From Odontesthes bonariensis (taxonomy: Eukaryota; Chordata; Actinopteri; Atheriniformes; Atherinopsidae), in assembly GCF_027942865.1 (NCBI RefSeq), contig NC_134508.1, positions 32,299,466-32,363,465 of the forward strand: 64,000 bases of DNA, read 5' to 3'. Below, piece after piece: positions 24,801-36,500 of the stretch. Position numbers and translations under genes: made by a program. Under the pieces are notes generated by a model that saw nothing but the letters and a program-made list of their open reading frames with translations, was not told the DNA's origin and did not search any database. Every line of letters begins with the position of its first letter. Position 1 is the stretch's first letter.

Positions 24801-27221
24801 AATCCTTGTGTTTTAAGTAGGGGTTTAATTGACATTTTTGTCTCTTATGTCTGTCCACTGCAGTACAGCAAACACCTATTTGTCCACATCGGACAGAGCA
24901 ATCCCTCCTACAGCGATCCGCTACTCGAGGCTGTGGACATCCGGCAGATCTACGACAAGTTCCCTGAGAAGAAAGGCGGGCTCAAAGAGCTTTACGAGAA
25001 AGGCCCCCAGAATGCTTTCTTCCTCGTAAAATTCTGGGTGAGTTCTTATTTTCGTCTGCCATCTATTAGTTTTGTCTTTTTGGTGCATTTTCTTCTCTGG
25101 TAATGCATCTCCTGCTTCCTATTATTGTAACAAAATGATGCTTGGAGTAGTGCAGAGCATGATTTTAAGATTATGCATTTCACAAAGCGTTGCTTCATCG
25201 TGCCACTACACTTCTCTTTCTGCCTCACATATTTTGTCCCCAAGTTCTTTTGAGAATTTTGTTATTTCACAGCAACAGAATACCTCTTTTTAGCTCTTAT
25301 TGCTCAAGTGCTGCAAGGGGCCTTTGTTACAGTATGTTTCGAAGCATTTTATGATCAATATTGTGAAATTTGTGCACTATGCAGGCTGACCTGAACAGCA
25401 GCGGCATGCCGGACGGCCCAGGTTCCTTCTACGGTGTCAGCAGCCAGTACAGCAGCGCTGAGAACATGACGATCACTGTTTCAACCAAAGTTTGCTCATT
25501 TGGCAAGCAGGTTGTTGAGAAAGTAGAGGTAAGGACGTGTATTAACTGGTTCTTTTTTCTAAAATTATACATCTCATATACATTGTCAGCTGACTGTTGG
25601 GTGTTTTTGACGTTTCAGACAGAGTATGCCCGCCTGGAGGGAGGGAAGTGTGTTTACAGAATCCACCGCTCTCCTATGTGCGAGTACATGATCAACTTTA
25701 TCCACAAGCTCAAACACTTGCCTGAAAAATACATGATGAACAGTGTTCTTGAAAACTTCACAATCCTACAGGTAATGTATTGTCGGTTATAATTAATTGT
25801 TAAAGGAACTGAATGGGAGAGGTATTTTGTTTATTTACTTTCTTAGAATCGGATGCTTTGATCTCCAATAGGCATAATTATAAAACTTGCAATTTTTCAA
25901 AATTTTAAGCAAGATTCATGTATTATTATTATTTTTTTTTACATGATTTTCACCATACCCTGCTATAAACACCGTTGAAACTAAGTGGCTAAACCTCAAT
26001 GGTAGTAAATGTGAGCAGAACTAAAAACCTTTGCAAATTTGCAAATGGCTAAAATTCCCTGAACAAGATCTGAAAGACTGTTGGCTGAATAAAGAAAAGG
26101 CTTGTACAAATTGTGATACTTGCCAAATTGGTAGTACAAACTGATTTTAAAGTGTACCTAAGCTTTTGCTTTGTGCCCTTTACCTTTTTTTTTTCAAACA
26201 GTAAAAGATGGATAGATAATAAGTGTCATCTTTAAGTTTATATTAACTGGAAATAAGGAAGTCTTTTGCATTAATATTTGTATGTCACTCTAGACTGACA
26301 AACACTTAATCTGCTTCCCATTAATCTGAAAGCAGCTGTGAATGGCCCTATTGGTGCTTTGCCATAACATTTTAAGACAGAAATCTGATCAAGTTTGACC
26401 TAGTAATGTATACCGATCACTTTCAACTCGACACAAATTGTGGGTTAATGTGACATATGTTCAGAGGAACCCAACATGTTGTAATTTTAGGGAGATAAAT
26501 AAATGAATAACAGTGCTGTTTAAACTTTTCTCTGTATTGGTTTTATCTACAATAATAAACGGCAGCACTGAGTTTACTTTTTCTCTGCATCTGAGATAAA
26601 TGAATGAGAGAGAATTGTTTGAACTGAAGCTAAAGGTACTGGTCCCTGCCTGATTATATATCAATATATATTATTCCGATCTTTTGATTTCTGCTGCTCC
26701 CAACTACCATCGTTATATTTAACGCAGTCTTCTGACTTTGTCAGTTTGATATGAAATCTTATGATAGAATAAAAACTGTAAGACTTGCAGAGTTTTGTCT
26801 AATGAGCTTATCTTCTGACAGCTTACTGTGACGGTGCAGAGACGGTGTCCTCCGGTGAAATTAACATCACGTTTTCCTCCAGTTAATAACAACTAAGCTG
26901 TCACCGTTGTCCGCTTAAACAAACTTAAACACATAAGAGAACTGATATTTAAAGGAGAAGAACATTAATGGAAAAAAGAGTGTTTCCCTTGTTTTCATTC
27001 ATTACGCTAAATGAAGCTAACAGTCGTAACTTCACAGTAAGCGAGGACATGAGAAGTGTCTGAGTCTGTTAATCTAACTGCATCAACCCTGTCTTCTTTC
27101 TCCTCAGGTGGTGACAAACCGCGACACCCAGGAGACCCTGCTCTGTATAGCATTTGTTTTTGAGGTTTCCAATAGTGAACACGGAGCTCAGTATCACGTC
27201 TACAGACTTGTTAAAGACTAA
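9608..27221 (+). CDS. tead3: TEA-domain transcription factor TEAD3 (12 coding exons joined; alternative exons listed separately)
   Basis: Sequence-specific nuclear factor that binds M-CAT (AGGAATG) sites and recruits YAP/TAZ. Coding exons: 9608-9803, 18066-18130, 20556-20618, 22611-22622, 23463-23588, 23671-23714, 24384-24448, 24535-24671, 24864-25037, 25385-25528, 25619-25771, 27108-27221. All phases agree and give 430 residues, near the 435 of human TEAD3. The TEA domain covers about residues 28-104 ([15 protein letters not shown], then [20 protein letters not shown]). The YAP-binding domain covers about 213-430, with [26 protein letters not shown], the KVCSFGKQ palmitoylation cysteine near 331, and RLVKD at the end. 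RKKVREYQ and the AMNL insert are TEAD3 hallmarks and exclude TEAD1, 2 and 4. Translation starts at a non-AUG ATT, because TGA at 9566 is in frame upstream and no ATG lies between. Which teleost ohnolog (a or b) it is cannot be told. Confidence 0.95.
11392..11447. repeat. (TTA)n-rich microsatellite
   Basis: Imperfect ATT/TTA repeat with ATC interruptions. Confidence 0.85.
12153..12167 (+). other. tead3: Candidate 15-nt tead3 microexon
   Basis: ACATGAATACAGATG lies between an acceptor (TTGTTTCAG) and a consensus donor (GTAAGT). It is a multiple of three, has no stop, and fits the phase-1 junction between exons 9608-9803 and 18066-18130. Inclusion would insert five residues (DMNTD) before G66 in the loop between the first two TEA-domain helices. 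This is supported by splice signals only; chance pseudo-exons of this size are common. Confidence 0.3.
17068..17083 (+). promoter_or_regulatory. Tandem M-CAT (TEAD) sites, direct repeat with 3-bp spacer
   Basis: AGGAATGCTAGGAATG contains two perfect GGAATG cores (17069-17074 and 17078-17083) in the same orientation, 9 bp apart start to start. M-CAT sites are the binding sites of TEAD proteins, so this could be autoregulatory. Direct repeats at this spacing suit two adjacent TEA domains. Function is inferred. Confidence 0.5.
18131..20555 (+). other. tead3: tead3 intron
   Basis: No exon recognised. A diverged dispersed repeat related to 54353-54640 lies near 18763-18880. Confidence 0.75.
18763..18880 (+). 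repeat. Dispersed repeat, diverged copy of the 54-kb repeat
   Basis: Shares the ordered words ATGGTGTCCAT, AAAGAATG and TTTAACCCTAACCAAGT with the repeat at 54353-54640. Family not identified. Confidence 0.4.
20556..20618 (+). CDS. tead3: tead3 alternative exon 'a' (TEAD3-type end of TEA domain)
   Basis: A 63-nt, phase-0 exon (acceptor TTTAG, donor GTAGGT) encoding 21 residues from VSSHIQVLA to the segment [12 protein letters not shown]. It covers the recognition helix (third helix) of the TEA domain and the basic segment after it. The sequence matches mammalian TEAD3 closely, so this is the expected constitutive form. Confidence 0.95.
20758..20820 (+). CDS. tead3: tead3 alternative exon 'b' (TEAD1/2-like end of TEA domain)
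   Basis: A second 63-nt, phase-0 exon 139 bp after exon 'a', with its own acceptor (CTCCTGTGCAG) and donor (GTATGC). It encodes the homologous 21 residues: [13 protein letters not shown], then REIQSKLK. It shares 14 of 21 residues and about 41 of 63 bases with exon 'a'. The frame is open and the family residues are kept, which argues for selection. It reads almost like TEAD2, and its RRKS matches the protein kinase A site (Ser102) of TEAD1, where exon 'a' has valine. Mutually exclusive use is inferred; including both would also stay in frame. Confidence 0.85.
20821..22610 (+). other. tead3: tead3 intron
   Basis: Nothing further recognised. Confidence 0.7.
22611..22622 (+). CDS. tead3: tead3 12-nt microexon (AMNL)
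   Basis: GCGATGAATTTG between a strong acceptor (TTGATTCAG) and donor (GTAAGT). It encodes AMNL, which sits between the TEA-domain exon and DQASKDK, as in mammalian TEAD3. TEAD1 has a comparable optional 12-nt exon, so alternative use is plausible. Confidence 0.9.
22623..23462 (+). other. tead3: tead3 intron with a CTCF-like motif
   Basis: Non-coding. CTGCCACCTTGTGG at 23415-23428 is a minus-strand match to the CTCF core. Confidence 0.6.
23415..23428 (-). promoter_or_regulatory. CTCF-like core motif
   Basis: The reverse complement reads CCACAAGGTGGCAG, fitting the vertebrate CTCF core pattern. It lies just upstream of the tead3 exon at 23463. Match by eye only. Confidence 0.4.
23910..23966 (+). 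CDS. tead3: Candidate tead3 57-nt cassette exon
   Basis: Acceptor CAACGCCAG and donor GTAAGT flank 57 nt that fit the phase-2 junction between exons 23671-23714 and 24384-24448. The frame stays open and inserts 19 residues (containing [18 protein letters not shown]), turning the aspartate before IKPF into EM..HA. It falls in the proline-rich linker between the DNA-binding and YAP-binding domains. Not a segment I know from mammalian TEAD3, so its use is unproven. Confidence 0.55.
25772..27107 (+). other. tead3: tead3 last intron
   Basis: No exon or other gene recognised. Confidence 0.75.
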
Positions 27222-30176
27222 CAGCTCGTCAGGGAAGTTCTGGAAAAGCCAGACAAAAGCGTGTCACAATCTCTCTTTGACCACCTCCAGGAAAAAAATC
27301 TACAATAACAAACATTCAAACAACACTAGACCGAACTAACATGGACACATTTTATGCTTTAAAGAAAGTACGCACGGAAAAGAAGTGTTGATGTGCCAAT
27401 GTTCAAAGAAATTTGAAGAACTGCGGACAACCAGCTGTTTTCCATGTGTTTAAACATGATTAAGATGAAGTGGGTGACTTTTGCAGATGTAATTGATGGA
27501 GCTTGAAAAGTTTTCTTGAGGGAATGAGAATGTGTTTAGGGCTGAAAAGACTTAGTAACCATGGGAACATGCTCTGAGCTGTAAGAGAAGTGTATGTTGG
27601 ATTGAGTGGAGAGTATAGGACCACAGAAAGGGGGGGAAACAGAGGAAAGTGGTATGTTTGTTAGGAAAGCAAGTGCCTTCTCACCAAAGGTTATATCATT
27701 GCCTGCCACTTTGGATTGCCTTTTTACTACCTCTTGTTTTTAAATGGACAGAAAAATAGTCATACAGGTGTGTTTTGTTTCAAGAAAATTGGAATTAAAA
27801 AAACTCAGATCAACATCTTTGGAGGCAGTTTTTGTCTTCATACACACAGAAGAATGGGATAACAAATTTTCATGTAGTCTGTTTTACAAAAAAAAAAAGA
27901 AAAAAAAACATTGTCCCAAGTTTTACAGTCCAAGTGTACAGGGGGAAGATTAATTGTGTTGCTGTGTTATTAAGGTTCTGCTTTTTTATATTTACTCCAC
28001 AATTAAAAATCAGGTCTTACAAGCATCTATCTGTAACTGACTTTTGACACTTGGGATGTCTTGTACCGTAGCTATCCTGACATGAAGCCAGGGCTTTGCC
28101 TTCTTTAAGAGACCCACTGTTATTTCTTTCTGTTTGAAGACGTGTGCTTGGATGCACTTATAAAGATCAAGATGGGGGTTTGCAACAACAACAGTGCTTA
28201 TTTTCTGCCTTGAGTTATGTAGCTTAATTGAAAAAAAATGAATTGTTTCTGTACTGTGAGTCAGTGGATACTAAAGGAATATGTGTTACATAGGAGTATT
28301 GAGGGGGGGGGGGGGGGGGCTGCTTCTTGCTCATATTTGTGATCAAGTAACTCAGCACAGAGACCATGGTTTAAGGTGAGAGGTTAATCACTGTTTCTTT
28401 TGTTTAAAAAAAGAGATTGTATGCTGTGAAGTTGGTTCATTTGCTTCACTTGTCTTCTCCGTGTAATGTGTGGAGAAGCTACATTCATTGATAAAAGTTT
28501 GGTTTTTATATTTAAGACAATTTTTTACACGCAAAATAATTTCGAAATAGGTCTAAACAATTGTCTTGAATGAAAGCCATTGTCTCTGTGGAGTATGACC
28601 ATTGATTGTTATTTATAGGGTTGGAAAAGAAATGGCGGGAGGGCAGGTTGGGGCTCTGGAGATGAGTTGATAATTTTCCATTGTGATGGAGATGTTAAAA
28701 GTATTGCAGTACCTGTATTAGGGTCCTGCTGGACAAGTGTCTACTCTGTGTGGTTCACTGGACAAATTTGCAATGAAAGTGCAAATTTAAGATATTTCGG
28801 TGGCATAATTGCACCTGGCTTTGAATGTCATATTTCACAAGCTAGACACAATAACACTCCTCCTCTTGCAGGTCTCCAAGTTTATCTTTTATACAAACAT
28901 TTTCTGCCATTATCAAGATTAATGTTTTGTTTTGATTTTGTTGTCTTTTGACTTTCAGTGGTTGCCATATGCTTCACTGAAAATAATGTGTGATTGTACT
29001 GGTATTGATAATTAATATTGAGATATCTAATGTATCATATTCTGAATGGTGTGGGCAGTTCTTCTTTTTTTTTGGTTTAAGGTGGTTTACTATTGTCTTT
29101 GTTACCATTGTGCATTGCAATTTTATACTTAAAAGTAGAGGTTGGACTATGTAATCAAAAAAATGTATCTAACAATACAAGACGCATGGTGCCTTTGGGG
29201 CCATTTCCCCCAAAAAACTCATTAAACATGTTTGTTAATTTGTTTTGTCTGCAAGTGTTCTTTTCATATCATCGTCACAAAAACACATGCTATGAAATAC
29301 TTGTGTTGTTTGTGTTGCAATAGGGTCTTGGTATTTTCCCTCACGTGTACATCTTACATTGTTTTATCAATGCAGTGTTTTGATGAAGAAAAACATTTGA
29401 AAGTAATTCAACCAGAAGACTTTAATTATTAGAAAATGTACAGATGGGTACAGCAAAGTATGATTATGGATATGTGAACCCTTCATCTCCCAAGAGGAGA
29501 TTTTCAGCTAAAATTACACAACAAGGACTCTTTCTGACTTAAACAGCTGTTACCAAAATATAGAAACCATAGCATTTAGATGCGGTCAAAGAAATAAGTT
29601 TGAGAATGAAGTCAGTTTATTTTTACTTAAACACATAGTATTTTCCTCCGTTTGCCTGTTTTGTAATTTAGTTGCATTTAAAATGAACACTTTGCATTTA
29701 AAGTATCTCTGCTAAAAGTTAAAGCAGTACCTTTCACTGTCGCCCGCCCTGGAAAGCAATGTCTGGTTGAGCATCCTTCATCATGAAAGAAACATTTCCT
29801 CTCTAAATCTACAGTTTCATTTGAATAACTAAAAGGCTCAATGGTCAATTTAGTACAGTAGTGCTTGATGGTTTGTGAACTCTTCTGACATTTCTGTAAA
29901 CATGACATAAGAGTTCAACACAAAAATATCACTGGTTAATTAGTGAGGGAAATGATCAACATATTGATCACAGTCAAAAGTGTGCTGACTAATTCATAGA
30001 ATATCTGATGGGGACAGTTTTAAGTCCGGTACTTCCAATCAATGGCGTGAAGTGTGTCAGCTGTGAGTGGGTACCCTGTATTATGGAAAACAGAGTTCTA
30101 GCAGTGTCTGATCTTTGCAGCACATGTGTGGAAGTGTGTTATTGCACAAAGGACATTTTTGAGGACCTCAAATAAA
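27222..30176 (+). other. tead3: tead3 3' UTR and downstream region
   Basis: Non-coding DNA after the stop. Possible poly(A) signals include ATTAAA near 29220 and AATAAA at 30171-30176. Which one ends the transcript cannot be decided. It includes a 17-base poly-G run at 28303-28319. Confidence 0.5.
28303..28319. repeat. Poly-G run, 17 bases
   Basis: Uninterrupted G tract in the tead3 downstream region, possibly transcribed. Confidence 0.85.
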
Positions 30177-30439
30177 GTTGATGTCTATCAAGCTGGAAAA
30201 GGTTAAAACAAAACACATCTCTAAATTTAGAGTTTAGGCTCAATTAGATCATCAATTAGATCTAAAATGGGTGCTAAAGATCATGTGGATGAGCAAAAAC
30301 TGCTGCAAGAGAAAAGTTTTGTAGATGGATAAGACTGATAAAATACTTTTTGGTTTAAATGAGAAGCATTATTTTTTGAAAAAAATAAAATGCTACATTC
30401 CAGTATAAGAGCTGTGAAACGTGGTTTTAGCCTTTCAGT

Positions 30440-30795
30440 GTCTGCACCAGAATGTTGTATATCTTCTACAAGGATGTGGTGGAGAGAGCAGTCTGCTTTG
30501 CAGCCATCTGTTGGGGCAGCAGTATTGGAGCCAGAGACTCAAAGAAACTTAATAAACTGATAAAGAAGGTTGACTCTGTGCCACGGACTGCTTTTGAGGC
30601 CCTGGACATAATTGTAAAAAGAAGAATGTTGCACAAGTTAATGAACATAAAGAACGATACTGCCCACCTTCTCCATGACATTGTGTTGAAACAATAAAGT
30701 ATGATCAGTATGAGGCTTCTTCAACTACGATATAACACAGAGAGCTACAGCAGGTCATTCCTGCCAGAAGAAATAACACTATGTAATAAAAGCTT
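30440..30795 (+). mobile_element. LINE (non-LTR retrotransposon) 3'-end remnant
   Basis: The frame 30452-30697 (FYKDVVERAVCFAAICWG, KLNKLIKKV, MLHKLMNI) and, after an in-frame TAA at 30695-30697, RLLQLRYNTESYSRSFLP match the C-terminal tail typical of fish non-LTR reverse transcriptases. There, FY..VVES, CWG, KLNKLI.KA and RSF.P motifs recur. The copy is 5'-truncated and broken by the stop. The exact clade (L2, Rex or CR1-like) is not certain. Confidence 0.65.
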
Positions 30796-31679
30796 ATAAT
30801 AATTGTTACAAATAAATAATTAATTACTGCAACAGTAGCGATAAATAAAGTGTTTGGTCATTTTGTTTAATTTGCCCCTGTATCTGGGCCACAGCATGCT
30901 GCTATCAGTGATGGAACAATGAACTCTTGTTCAAACCAGGAAATTATAAAGAAAAATGTTAACTCATCTGCCTGTAAACTGAAAAGAAAGAGATTCAGAG
31001 ACAAGTGAGGAATACAAATGATTGAGTGAAAATTAACCGTTTTAGTCTTGCAGCTAAAGGGTACTTTTTTTTAAATTGTATGTACATTGAGTAAATTGGT
31101 TTTAAAACTTCCTATTAAAGAAGTGTAATGCTTTTGCCTTGTTTTACTTTAGCCCTAAGTAATTTGATCACATCTCTGCAGAAGCTGCTTTGTCTGTAAC
31201 CAAGGAAGCCATTTGCTTAAAGAACTTCACCTCCCAGAATTAATTGCGAGCGGGCATGCTCAAGCAGGAAATGACGCCAGAAAAATAAAACTTTGTGTTA
31301 AAAACCGTTTAGTTGACTTAAAACCGATGTTTTGTTAGCAGGAAAATTTCCTGTAACTAACTGTTATGTATATACGTTTTGCAAATGTGCGAAAGCGCTC
31401 CATAAACTGAAATGCAAGCGAGAGTTAATGTTTTATTTCGTGGGGTAAAACAAAACCGGAGGCCATTATAATTATTTTTATACCAGGTGACTTCACGTCG
31501 GCGTGAAAATATAGCAATGGAAACGTTTGAATTCCGTTATATGCGTGTAGGTTACCTGAGATGCTGACTAAACTTATGTGTTATCTTGACGTTTATCAAC
31601 CGGCCTCAGAGGGACGGTGAGCTAGCAAGCTAACAGGAAGCGCCTTGGGTCGAAAGCCACAACTTAAATGACCACATTG
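30796..31679. other. Intergenic between tead3 and smpd2
   Basis: No gene recognised. The last part, before 31742, becomes GC-richer and probably contains the smpd2 promoter. Confidence 0.5.
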
Positions 31680-31742
31680 CTGTGACTACGTCGGCACATC
31701 AACGGTCCACTTCACTTCAGCCGACTTCCTGAGGCTCGTGCG
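31680..31742 (+). other. smpd2: Candidate smpd2 non-coding first exon
   Basis: A GC-richer stretch ending in CTCGTGCG followed by a consensus donor GTGAGT at 31743. The first coding exon of smpd2 starts at an acceptor (33461/33462), so a 5' exon is required. The transcription start is unknown and the left limit is arbitrary. Confidence 0.35.
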
Positions 31743-33461
31743 GTGAGTTAATTCAATTAATTAACTGACTCCAAGTCAAGGAAAACCGGAGCAAGTTTCA
31801 CAACTAAAGGGGGTAGCGAAATGATTTAGCAGTTGTTAGCCCTCATCCAGTGTTGCCTGCCAGTGATTACCATCTAAATGCACAATTAACCACTACTAAT
31901 TACGAAGTGTTGCTACAACCAAATCGAGATTGCTTAGATAATTCAGGAAGCTACTGAATGTAGAACTGAAAGCGGTAGCTAAAATTTCATCCTATTATCT
32001 ACCAGTTAACACTAATGTTATTCCAAATACCTTCTCACCTGTCCGAATTTACAGGTGTAACACCGAATTCTGTACCCCTTCAGATTCTGTGCCCCGACTG
32101 AGACTACCGAGGTGTTTTGGGGGGTTTTTTGGATTATTTTTTAAATATTTGTATGGCTATTTCCAAACATGGTGGAGCAATGTTATTTAAACAACATCTC
32201 AATTATTATAATACCGTTGTAGTACTTATCTAGTAATATAAATCTGTTATTTTTTGGTTCATATAATGTCACTAAAGAAATAGTAGGAAAAGCTGTTGAC
32301 CAGATACTGCCAGGTGTGCTACTAGTGTTATAAATGCCTATACACTAATGTTTCTGCAATAGCTTTCAAAATTTATTATTTCCTTTTTAGATATTGAAGG
32401 GTTGTGCTTCTTAGCGGCATGTTTTTTTTAGTTATAAAAAAAGTGAGGCAAAATTATGAATACTAGTGGCAATATAGCTAAAATTCCTACAGTATTGTCG
32501 TCACAGAATTTGGTGTTACACCAGTGTTAAATGACATGTACAAAATCATGGGACTCTAAAGTTAACCTATGTAAGGAAATTGACTGACTATCTCCTAGAT
32601 GTGATAGTCTAGGTGATATGTAGCTATCTTTTTACAGCTTAGTGACTGAATTACTGTTCCTTTCACCCCATTTTCTATACAATGCACGGACTAATTTTTA
32701 CACCTTTGTGTTATTATAATTCCTGGAACAGCAAAGTCATTGTTTATTTTATTTAGCTGCCATTTAAATTGTGTTTACACATGCTGAGTAGGTTTTGTCT
32801 ATGCAAAAGCCCTGTTGCCTTTGACCCCGTGATTCTTTTCACTACACCACTGCTTCCCCATTTTCTCTTCATACAGAGCAAAGCTATGTCAGCAGTCTAT
32901 TTAGGGACAATGTTTTGTTGCACACCCCAGGAGAAAATGTCTCATTACTTTGAGAAAAAAAAAATAGAGCAACATTTGAATGACACATTGAGGCTTGCGT
33001 GGGTCAGCTGGATCACATGATTAAAAACGGACACATTTGTCTTTAGCTTTAGAGATGGCAGACAGCACAGACTACTTATGTAAATGCATGGGGAGTCAAA
33101 TCCAATGGGAGTTTTTATTTGTGAATGTATAACCGATCTTAAACTGTATAAGCCTTTGCAGATTCACCCAACGTATTGATACCTAATGATGCATTGAAGA
33201 GTATTTCCGATAAACTGTTGAAAGCGTGTTTAGAGTTTTATTAGTTAAAACAAATTTTGCTGAGCTTTGCCCCTTGGTTCTGAATTTTCTCAAATTGTGT
33301 TTATTAGACGTGTTACTCTCGTTTTTGTGCAAAGTCACAGTTTATTCTTTTATGTAGTGGATACTTCTAGTTCTCCCGAATGTGCCACCCAACTATAACA
33401 ACAATGGAGCTCAGACGTCAACCCGTAATAGTCTTTTTTTAATTTTTTTATACCGCATCAG
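31743..33461 (+). other. smpd2: smpd2 first intron (probable)
   Basis: No coding signal; open frames here lack recognisable families. Confidence 0.4.
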
Positions 33462-33534
33462 GAACTGTCGCAGTCGCCTCATCTGATCTGAAACTCCATC
33501 ATCACTTCCACTCATGATCCACTCATCTGCCAGC

Positions 33535-36500
33535 ATGGCTAACACGGAGTGTATCAGTGTGCAAGTCTTCTCCCTGAACTGTTGGTCAGTGCCTGTGGTT
33601 TGTAGAAATTCTCAATGCGTTGCTTTTCATGTCGATACATGTGCAGGTTTGCCAAACAAAAATTCACCGTCTGTACTTTGTTTTGTTTCTCAGGGGGATC
33701 CGCTACCTAAGCAAACACTGTCCTCAGCGCTATCACATGATCGGAGAAATGTTGTGCAAGGAAGAACATGATATTGTTTTACTGCAAGAGGTTGGAGGAA
33801 ACTGTCTTACAAAGTTTTGAAGCTGCAGAGTCACTTATCAGATTGACCGTGTCAGCCTTCTCTTTTGATAAAAGCGATCTTACTTAAAGGGATAGTTCGG
33901 GATATTTGACATGAATCTGTATGGCATCACCATAACCAGTGTCGTGCATTCAAACTGACTTACCCCCGACAGTGTCCTGTGAGCCGAGTTCTTGTCCAGT
34001 GTTGGTCAAGGCGAAAGTAGTCCGGCTTGTTTGCTGGGGTCAAGAAATTAGCGCGTTTTTCTTCCCAAAACAGTACGTGTGCTAAAGAGTGATTTATTTC
34101 ATCACAAAAACCGAAGCCGGCAAAAGTCACTCCTCGTTATCACTTGGGCCCTACTGTCTCTCGTTGTGTATCAGTGCGCCCGTCATTCTGACCGCGAGCT
34201 GTGCGCACGAGTTCACTTTGTTTACTTCTCGGGAAGATGTCTGACAACGAGAGCGACGAGGAACATATTGACTTCCGTTCAGAGCCAAGGGGGTATCTTT
34301 ATGAACCCGTTTATACTGAGGAGGAAGTTCGCCAAATGGACTTAGATCGGGCAGAAAGAGAGAGGGTGGACAGAGAAGTGATGGAAACAGAAGCTGGAGC
34401 CACTGCTGGAGCTGCGATACCCAGGGTGGCCGACAAATCCTGGTGCACTTGTTTGAAGTGCGAAGTAATGCAGACAGAGGTGGAATGTTACTGCTGCCAC
34501 GAGTGGGATTTAGTTATGCCCCAGATACAAAACCTTTCCATAGATTAGGATGTCGGCGGCCGTGGGACAGCTGCTGCCTGCATCACAAATAACGGTGACT
34601 TCCCTGCACTCCTGAATGCAGGCGTCTTGAGAACTTTTTTCCATGTTCCCAAGATCAACTGGAAGAGGCGTCCCAGACCAGCTGGACCCGATGGCCAGTT
34701 GTCTGCAGAGTAAGTGTTGAGCACTGCCAAAGAACAGAAAGACTCGTGCGCACAGCTCGCGGTCAGAATGACGTGCGCACTGATACACAATGAGAGACAG
34801 TATAGGGCCCAAGTGATAACGAGGAGTGACTTTTGCCGGCTTCGGTTTTTGTGATGAAATAAATCACTCTTTAGCACACGTACTGTTTTGGGAAGAAAAA
34901 CGCGCTAATTTCTTGACCCCAGCAAACAAGCCGGACTACTTTCGCCTTGACCAACACTGGACAAGAACTCGGCTCACAGGACACTGTCGGGGGTAAGTCA
35001 GTTTGAATGCACGACACTGGTTATGGTGATGCCATACAGATTCATGTCAAATATCCCGAACTATCCCTTTAATGTCACAGTTTATCATGCGAAGATGTTA
35101 TAGATGAATATTATATTTTTAACTGAAATATGAATTATTTTTCAGGTGTGGAGTGAGAAGGACTATCTCTACTTGAAAAAGAAGCTTGCCACTTGTCATC
35201 CTCACTCTCATTACTTTAAAAGGTAACATCTCTACTCCAGCATGTGGAAATTCTTAACTCTGAACGTCTTTTACTCTTAAGTTCATGAGACGACTGTCAT
35301 ATCTTCAAAGGCCAGTTCTGTCTGGAGGTCAGAAAAGCGTACCTGCAAGGTACTGATTAGTCTGCAAAATGTAACTGAAGCCAAGAAGTTTCATGAAAGG
35401 ATTATTTTTTGCTGCTTAATTCTTTCTTGACCTTCATACCAAGGCTGTGATTAATCAAGAGGTCTTTCCCCTAATCTCCTCACAAATGTCAAATTAAATA
35501 CGTTTGTTTTCTCATCTCCTGCAGTCTTAAGACGAGAACGACACTAATTTGATGTACAGTATGTCGTCATGTAAACCAACTGGTTTTATATTTAATTTTA
35601 GTAACTAATAATAAGAGAAAAAAATACAACATTTGATTACGCCTTACTTTTTCTCTCCTTTTCTCTCTCAGTGGCGTCATAGGCAGCGGACTGGCCATTT
35701 TCTCTAAACACAGAATCCGTGACACGTTTCTTTATCGCTACTCACTGAATGGCTATCCTTACATGGTAAGTCTGCAGGGCTTTAGACATGCAAAACAGTG
35801 TTTTGTGCAAGTGTTGAAGAATTATCCCAAACTTCGGGTTCATACTGGAAGTGAGGCATGTGCAGAATTTCATAATTTGCAGCCACCAGGCCACCAGGCC
35901 ACAGTAAAATGCACATGTTGCCCTCATATCTGCAACTAAGCACCTTTCACTGTAGTTTACAGAAATACAAGATGCAGCTTATCTGTTATGATGATGGCAA
36001 TGAGGGATTTTTAGTTAGTTTCAGCAGTTGCGTCGTTCTGCTCTCAAATTGCAGCTGTGCAACTTTTGAATACTATGGTTTGCATAAAACTCTGTGTGAA
36101 AGGTCATTATTAGAGGCATCGTTATGTTAAAACAAACAATAATGTGGGTAGCTGCTGTGCCGCAGCAGAAAGGCTGTTGGTGTGGTTACAGACGTGTCTG
36201 TGATGCAGCAGTTCAGCAAAACACAGGCCACAAACATGTGACGTGTGATGAGTCTTGTTTAGCAACGTTCATGCTTCCAGTTTAATGAGTTTGAGCAGAA
36301 TTTACATGAACATAAATAAAAGAATATCTATAAATACATGCAGCCTTGCATTTATACTCTCACATACAATGAGACGGTGATACAATTCTATACAGACCAA
36401 ACAACCCTACATTCATTCATCAAGTTAAATGTATTAATACTTTGATGTAAAAGTACAATGTTTTAGGGGAAAAGGCCCACATTGATGCTTTAAGTAAAGC

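Noticed and set aside
33514-33534. Upstream in-frame ATG of smpd2
   Set aside because: In frame with ATG 33535 but in a weak context; 33535 has A at -3 and G at +4 and aligns with the human start, putting Glu49 and His272 at the human positions.
33888-35068. piggyBac as the identity of the TTAA element
   Set aside because: piggyBac ends normally begin CC; this begins AGGG, which fits Kolobok better. Without a transposase the choice stays provisional.
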